Source: Pleurotus djamor (taxonomy: Eukaryota > Basidiomycota > Agaricomycetes > Agaricales > Pleurotaceae). Taken from it: a DNA stretch of 64,000 nt. The notes beneath the pieces are model-generated. The model was not told the origin of the DNA. It made no database searches and worked only from the letters and a program-made list of their open reading frames with translations. Position 1 is the first letter of the stretch. The number at the start of each line of letters is the position of its first letter. Below, in pieces: positions 60,541 to 64,000 of this stretch. The stretch spans positions 106,515-170,514 of the forward strand of contig JAPEVF010000031.1 in NCBI GenBank assembly GCA_029747585.1, given 5' to 3'. The position numbers and the translations under genes were made by a program.

Positions 60541-62869
60541 ATGCCCGAGCACAACGAATGTCTGGCGTCTTTCCTCGTTGCTCACCGCTGGTTCACCACT
60601 GCAGAATGCTCATTTCGGCTCACCAACATGTATGTTGATGCTACTGAAAAGGAAGCGAAGAAATTCAAGCGAGACTCTTTACCGCGTCGCGGTCTCCCTT
60701 ACCCACTGGATGCCACTTCTAAGGTTGCTCGCGGTCCTCCACACTCGCAGACAAAAGTCTTCCCGCCTTTCAAGTGTTCTTTACTCGACTCCCACCTCAC
60801 TCTGAGCGGTGTTCATTTTCATCCTCGCAATTTAATCTTAGAGTTCTTGTCGAAATGCGAAGACGAGGAAGTGCGGGGTACCTGGTGGATGCAGGTGAGG
60901 GTCTTTTCTCTACTTCCTTATACACTGCTCCATCTCTTTTCCTCTAGGTTCAACTCCTTACGCACACCGTTGTACAAGTGTATACCGCGTCCGAGTGGCA
61001 TGATCGTATAGCTAAAGTTGCTAAGGAAGTAAGGCAACTACGTGACTAATGTTGCTACCTTAGCTCACCACCACTATCCCCCTTCTAGGAACGCGGATTT
61101 CGCGTCGGAATGGCTCTTGACTTTGGAGAGTACGTCTTGGCTTTCGTAACACTTGATCTTCTCTTTAAGGTGGGTAATCTCCCAACTCCCAACGAGTGAT
61201 ATTTTCAACTCAACCTCCTATACAGGTCACATATGCGCGCGCTCGGAGCGACCTTGACGCTCCGGTCCATGATATCTACCATGACTTCGAAACCACAGCT
61301 CTGTGTATAATTGATTGGGCTGAATCGCGTCTTGGCGCTGACCGCTCTGGCTTAGCTATACATGCCATTCGCAGAGCCAGCAAGGTGTTCATTGGCATTG
61401 GAGTCTACACCGTTGTGGAAATATTTCTGATGGCAGGTAAGCCTTTCGTCTGGTTGTTATCTGTTTGAATACATGTACTCATGGTCAAACTTTGCCTAGG
61501 TTTACTTCCAATATATACCGAAGAAGAAGTTTTCGATAATCCCTCCCGTACTGGACGCTTTATCGAAGCGTTTTACTCCTTTTCAAGTTTTGCACACGAG
61601 AATATGCTGTAAGCCGCACCAATCTTCGTACACAATGACGTTTACTCACATCTATTCACTCAAGGACATTCCTTCTACCGTACCTAGGACCAAACTATTT
61701 TCTATCACTTCACAATGAGCAGCGTCTCAACTACAAGTCCTGGCTCAAAGTCTACGCAAAGGACCGAGTGTGGGTCTCGCTGCGCTGGATGCTTCAATAT
61801 TGGGATTTGATTGTACGTCTGTCAGCTTCGCTTGACCTCTTATCACTCATTCTCCTGACCGCCTTTCATCTCTCTCTTCTTAGGACTGGTTTTCCGCATC
61901 ACGCGGCAGAGACGGTGGACTGCCCCGATGCAGTACGCTGGGCTTTTTTGATGTGTTTGAACCTACCTACCTTAGGGCGGGCCTTGAGAAAGACAAGAAC
62001 TTCGGTCCAATCATCTTTGGCATTGATGTCTGGACTTTTTTTGGAGGTAAAGTTTGGCTCAATGATCCGCTTACTGCATATTTCCGCCGTCGAGGTGAGT
62101 GCTGCCCTTCCCTCAGCCGCCCAACGCTTAACCTTCTTTTTTTATGATATAGGCCTTCTCCATAGCCCTACTTTTATTCACCCATCCCTTCCGCTTATCT
62201 CCTCTCCCCTTTTCCTTTCGCCAAAGGAAATGTCTGACTCCTGGACAACATCGTATCTATATCATACTGATGGGAAGCCTTTTTGGTGTGCGGTTCCTAA
62301 TTTACCGTCAAACAGCTATCCTGTGTCATCAGCGTGAGTTGCTTTATCATTTACTGAGTATATCTTTATATCTGAACATCATCATGATATCTAGAGTCTC
62401 CTCAGCTCAGCCAGTTGCTACGATGGCCTCCAAGTCCGAGCGCGCCAACCATTTATTTGACACCATCGTCAATTTCAGCAAGGAATTTGCCATTGGTCCA
62501 ACGGACTACTGTGGAATTGCTCGCATCCACCGCAACCAGTCAGTACCAAATTACCTCTTGTGACCGATCTCCCTCACCCACCAATCCATTCTGAGCAGGA
62601 TCATCCTTTGTCACCATGACCCCATCCTAACTGATTACTCCAAGTCGTCGTTTGAAGCAAACTTTACGCGTCGCCAGCACCTCAAACTTGGCAAGCAAAA
62701 AACAGCAGATCCGCAGGTAGCCAAGAAGCGCAAGCGGGAGTCAGAGTCAACCAAGGCATCTGATATGAAAGAGAACAAATCGGTTGAAAGTGTACCTACC
62801 AGTAGCACCAAGAAGCGTCGTATATCAGCAGATAAGCAAGTTGTACTACAGCATGTTCAAGTAGTTTAA
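60541..62869 (+). CDS. unrecognised ten-exon gene with nuclear-type basic clusters
   Basis: Exons: 60541-60894, 60948-61028, 61089-61169, 61226-61436, 61500-61610, 61665-61812, one from about 61884 to the donor GTGAGT near 62094, one from about 62154 to 62332, one from about 62396 to 62539, and one from about 62599. All junctions restore the frame, and the stop is TAA at 62867-62869. The peptide starts MPEHNECLASFLVAHRWFTT and has WAESRLGADRSGLAIHAIRR, then VFIGIGVYTVVEIFLMAGLL, YAKDRVWVSLRWMLQYWDL, and FGPIIFGIDVWTFFGGKVWL. It ends in a polar tail with KKRKRESESTKAS and STKKRRIS, which look like nuclear-localisation signals. I do not recognise a domain. The consistent splicing argues for a real, expressed gene. 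Confidence 0.65.
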
Positions 62870-63788
62870 TAGAGTGTATCTGCAACCATCAGGAAAAACG
62901 AATATTTTGTACTGACCTGTACAGTGCTGGACAGAGCTGTGAGGCACTGACAGTACTACAGTATTTACAGGTTGGGTATGCGCTGTGATTATTCTGCACA
63001 GCACGTCACAGATACCCAACAGAAACCCGACAGGGCTACCCAGCTCCTCACAGCTTCGTCCAGGCAGCAATGTGACCCTTGTTTCATTGTCATTTCAGCT
63101 GGATTACTTCAGCACCAGGAACGTTTCTGTTCATTCTCAGCTATACCATTGCATGTTCACACCTTTTCTGTCCTTAATCCAATTTGATACCAAACCAACG
63201 TATGTTCTTCAATTTTATATTCCAATCAGGTTTGAATCTGAGACTCAATTTGAGATCTCCGATGTGACTCGGCTGGCGGATCTGAGACTAAAATTCAAAT
63301 TCATCTAGGGCAAATCTGAGATTAAAAAAGCCTTCAGCGCCTCCATTTACATCCGGTGTAGAAAATTAGTTTTATGTCTGAGATAGAATCTGAGATTAAA
63401 AGCGATCATCAATACATCCGGTGTAGAAATATATCTGGGACCAAATCTGAGATTTAAAAAGGCTTCAGCGCCTCCATTTACATCCGGTGTAGAAAATTAG
63501 TTTTATGTCTGAGATAGAATCTGAGATTAAAAAGCCATCAGCGTGTCCATTAGAAAGTTTTGAATCTGAGACTAAATCGGACATATAGCCATATGCTCCA
63601 ATCTACTTTTGAATCTGAGATTTAATCGTGACAAAATGTCCTCAAGTAACTTCGTTTCATTTTCGCATCTGAGAGTGAATCTGAATTTCAATTCCTTCCA
63701 AGCAGAATCTGAGAGTGAATCTGAAGTTGAATTATGAACCGATCTATTACGTACGCATACGTTATCTACGCGTATTATCTACTTTGTA
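62870..63788. other. AT-rich intergenic DNA with direct repeats
   Basis: This contains the 63308-63540 direct repeats and many scattered (A)ATCTGAGA(T/C)T(A)AA motifs. No gene seen. Confidence 0.45.
63308..63530. repeat. direct repeat, about 100 b, two near-identical copies plus scattered motif copies
   Basis: A block from CTTCAGCGCCTCCATTTACA through TCCGGTGTAGAAAATTAGTT to ATGTCTGAGATAGAATCTGA occurs at about 63333-63400 and again at about 63463-63528. A shorter ATACATCCGGTGTAGAAA lies in between (63411-63428). Around them, TCTGAGA(T/C)T recurs more than ten times up to 63730. Confidence 0.7.
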
Positions 63789-64000
63789 CTAGGTTGTAAC
63801 CACGTCAATGGCATCCAGGTCGAATTCATCCTCAAATGGGACCACTTCAACATCCAGTGAGGGCATGTTGTTTCTGTAGATCATATTAGCTTGCTTGTGG
63901 AATGGATGAATGACAGGGCAGCGTACGTTGCTCTCCGATAGAGCACCTTCCGTATTTCAGACAATGCATGCGGGGCCTTGACTTTTAATCCTTCCNACCG
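63789..64000 (-). CDS. 3' end of an unrecognised gene, truncated by the window edge
   Basis: The minus strand reads EGLKVKAPHALSEIRKVLYR, then RAT, an intron (GTACGCTG..CTACAG, about 55 bases), and NNMPSLDVEVVPFEDEFDLD and AIDVVTT plus TAG (63789-63791). The splice borders and the acidic C-terminus suggest a genuine terminal exon. An ambiguous base at 63996 lies in the first visible codons. Family not recognised. Confidence 0.5.

Overview
The window looks like nuclear DNA from a filamentous basidiomycete of the Agaricomycetes. Almost every gene is cut by short introns of about 50-70 bases with GT(A/G)xGT donors. The gene set is typical of that group: a DUF6533-type membrane protein, a plant-type heme peroxidase, F-box families, a P450, sedolisin and pappalysin-like secreted proteases, and a signalling mucin. 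Single ambiguous bases sit at 24032, 28497, 34845, 36258, 53083 and 63996. The one at 53083 breaks the SMC3 frame, so this is draft assembly. I see no tRNA, rRNA or CRISPR.

Layout, 0-17.5 kb: the 3' part of an epoxide hydrolase (+), a small secreted protein (+), an Msb2-like transmembrane mucin (-), a gene-poor stretch, ribosomal protein uL23 (-), a secreted plant-type peroxidase (-), a DUF202 membrane protein (-) and a DUF6533 receptor-like membrane protein (+). Layout, 17.5-25.4 kb: an array of MDR-type NADP-dependent oxidoreductases, all on the minus strand. Two copies look intact and three are broken pieces. A 741-codon F-box gene sits between a 5'-half relic and a 3'-tail relic of this family.

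Layout, 25.4-37.4 kb: a relic-rich region with fragments of an F-box family, tandem exon-intron relics of about 300 bases, a GPI-anchored aspartic protease (-), a second F-box gene (-) and the first arm of a 2.4-kb inverted repeat. Layout, 38-55.6 kb: a gene-dense block with a cytochrome P450 (+), an M43 metalloprotease (-), an F-box/SUKH-like gene (-) divergent from a predicted deaminase-fold gene (+), a Pex24/dysferlin-domain peroxin (+), a sedolisin (+) and cohesin SMC3 (-). Layout, 56.2-64 kb: the second arm of the inverted repeat, another F-box/SUKH-like gene (+), more repeat units, an unrecognised ten-exon gene with basic nuclear-localisation-like clusters (+), AT-rich direct repeats, and the 3' end of one more gene (-).

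Functionally there is a secretion theme: a GPI-anchored aspartic protease, an M43 protease, a sedolisin, a peroxidase and a mucin sensor. There is also a detoxification/redox theme: a P450, an epoxide hydrolase and MDR reductases. The least conventional element is the divergent pair at 43.3-45.7 kb. It joins an F-box protein, whose C-terminal half resembles SUKH (SMI1/KNR4) domains, to a protein carrying CxE and CxxC zinc-deaminase-like motifs. Their shared spacer holds two perfect dyad-symmetric elements. The F-box/SUKH-like family is itself dispersed in this window near the inverted-repeat arms.
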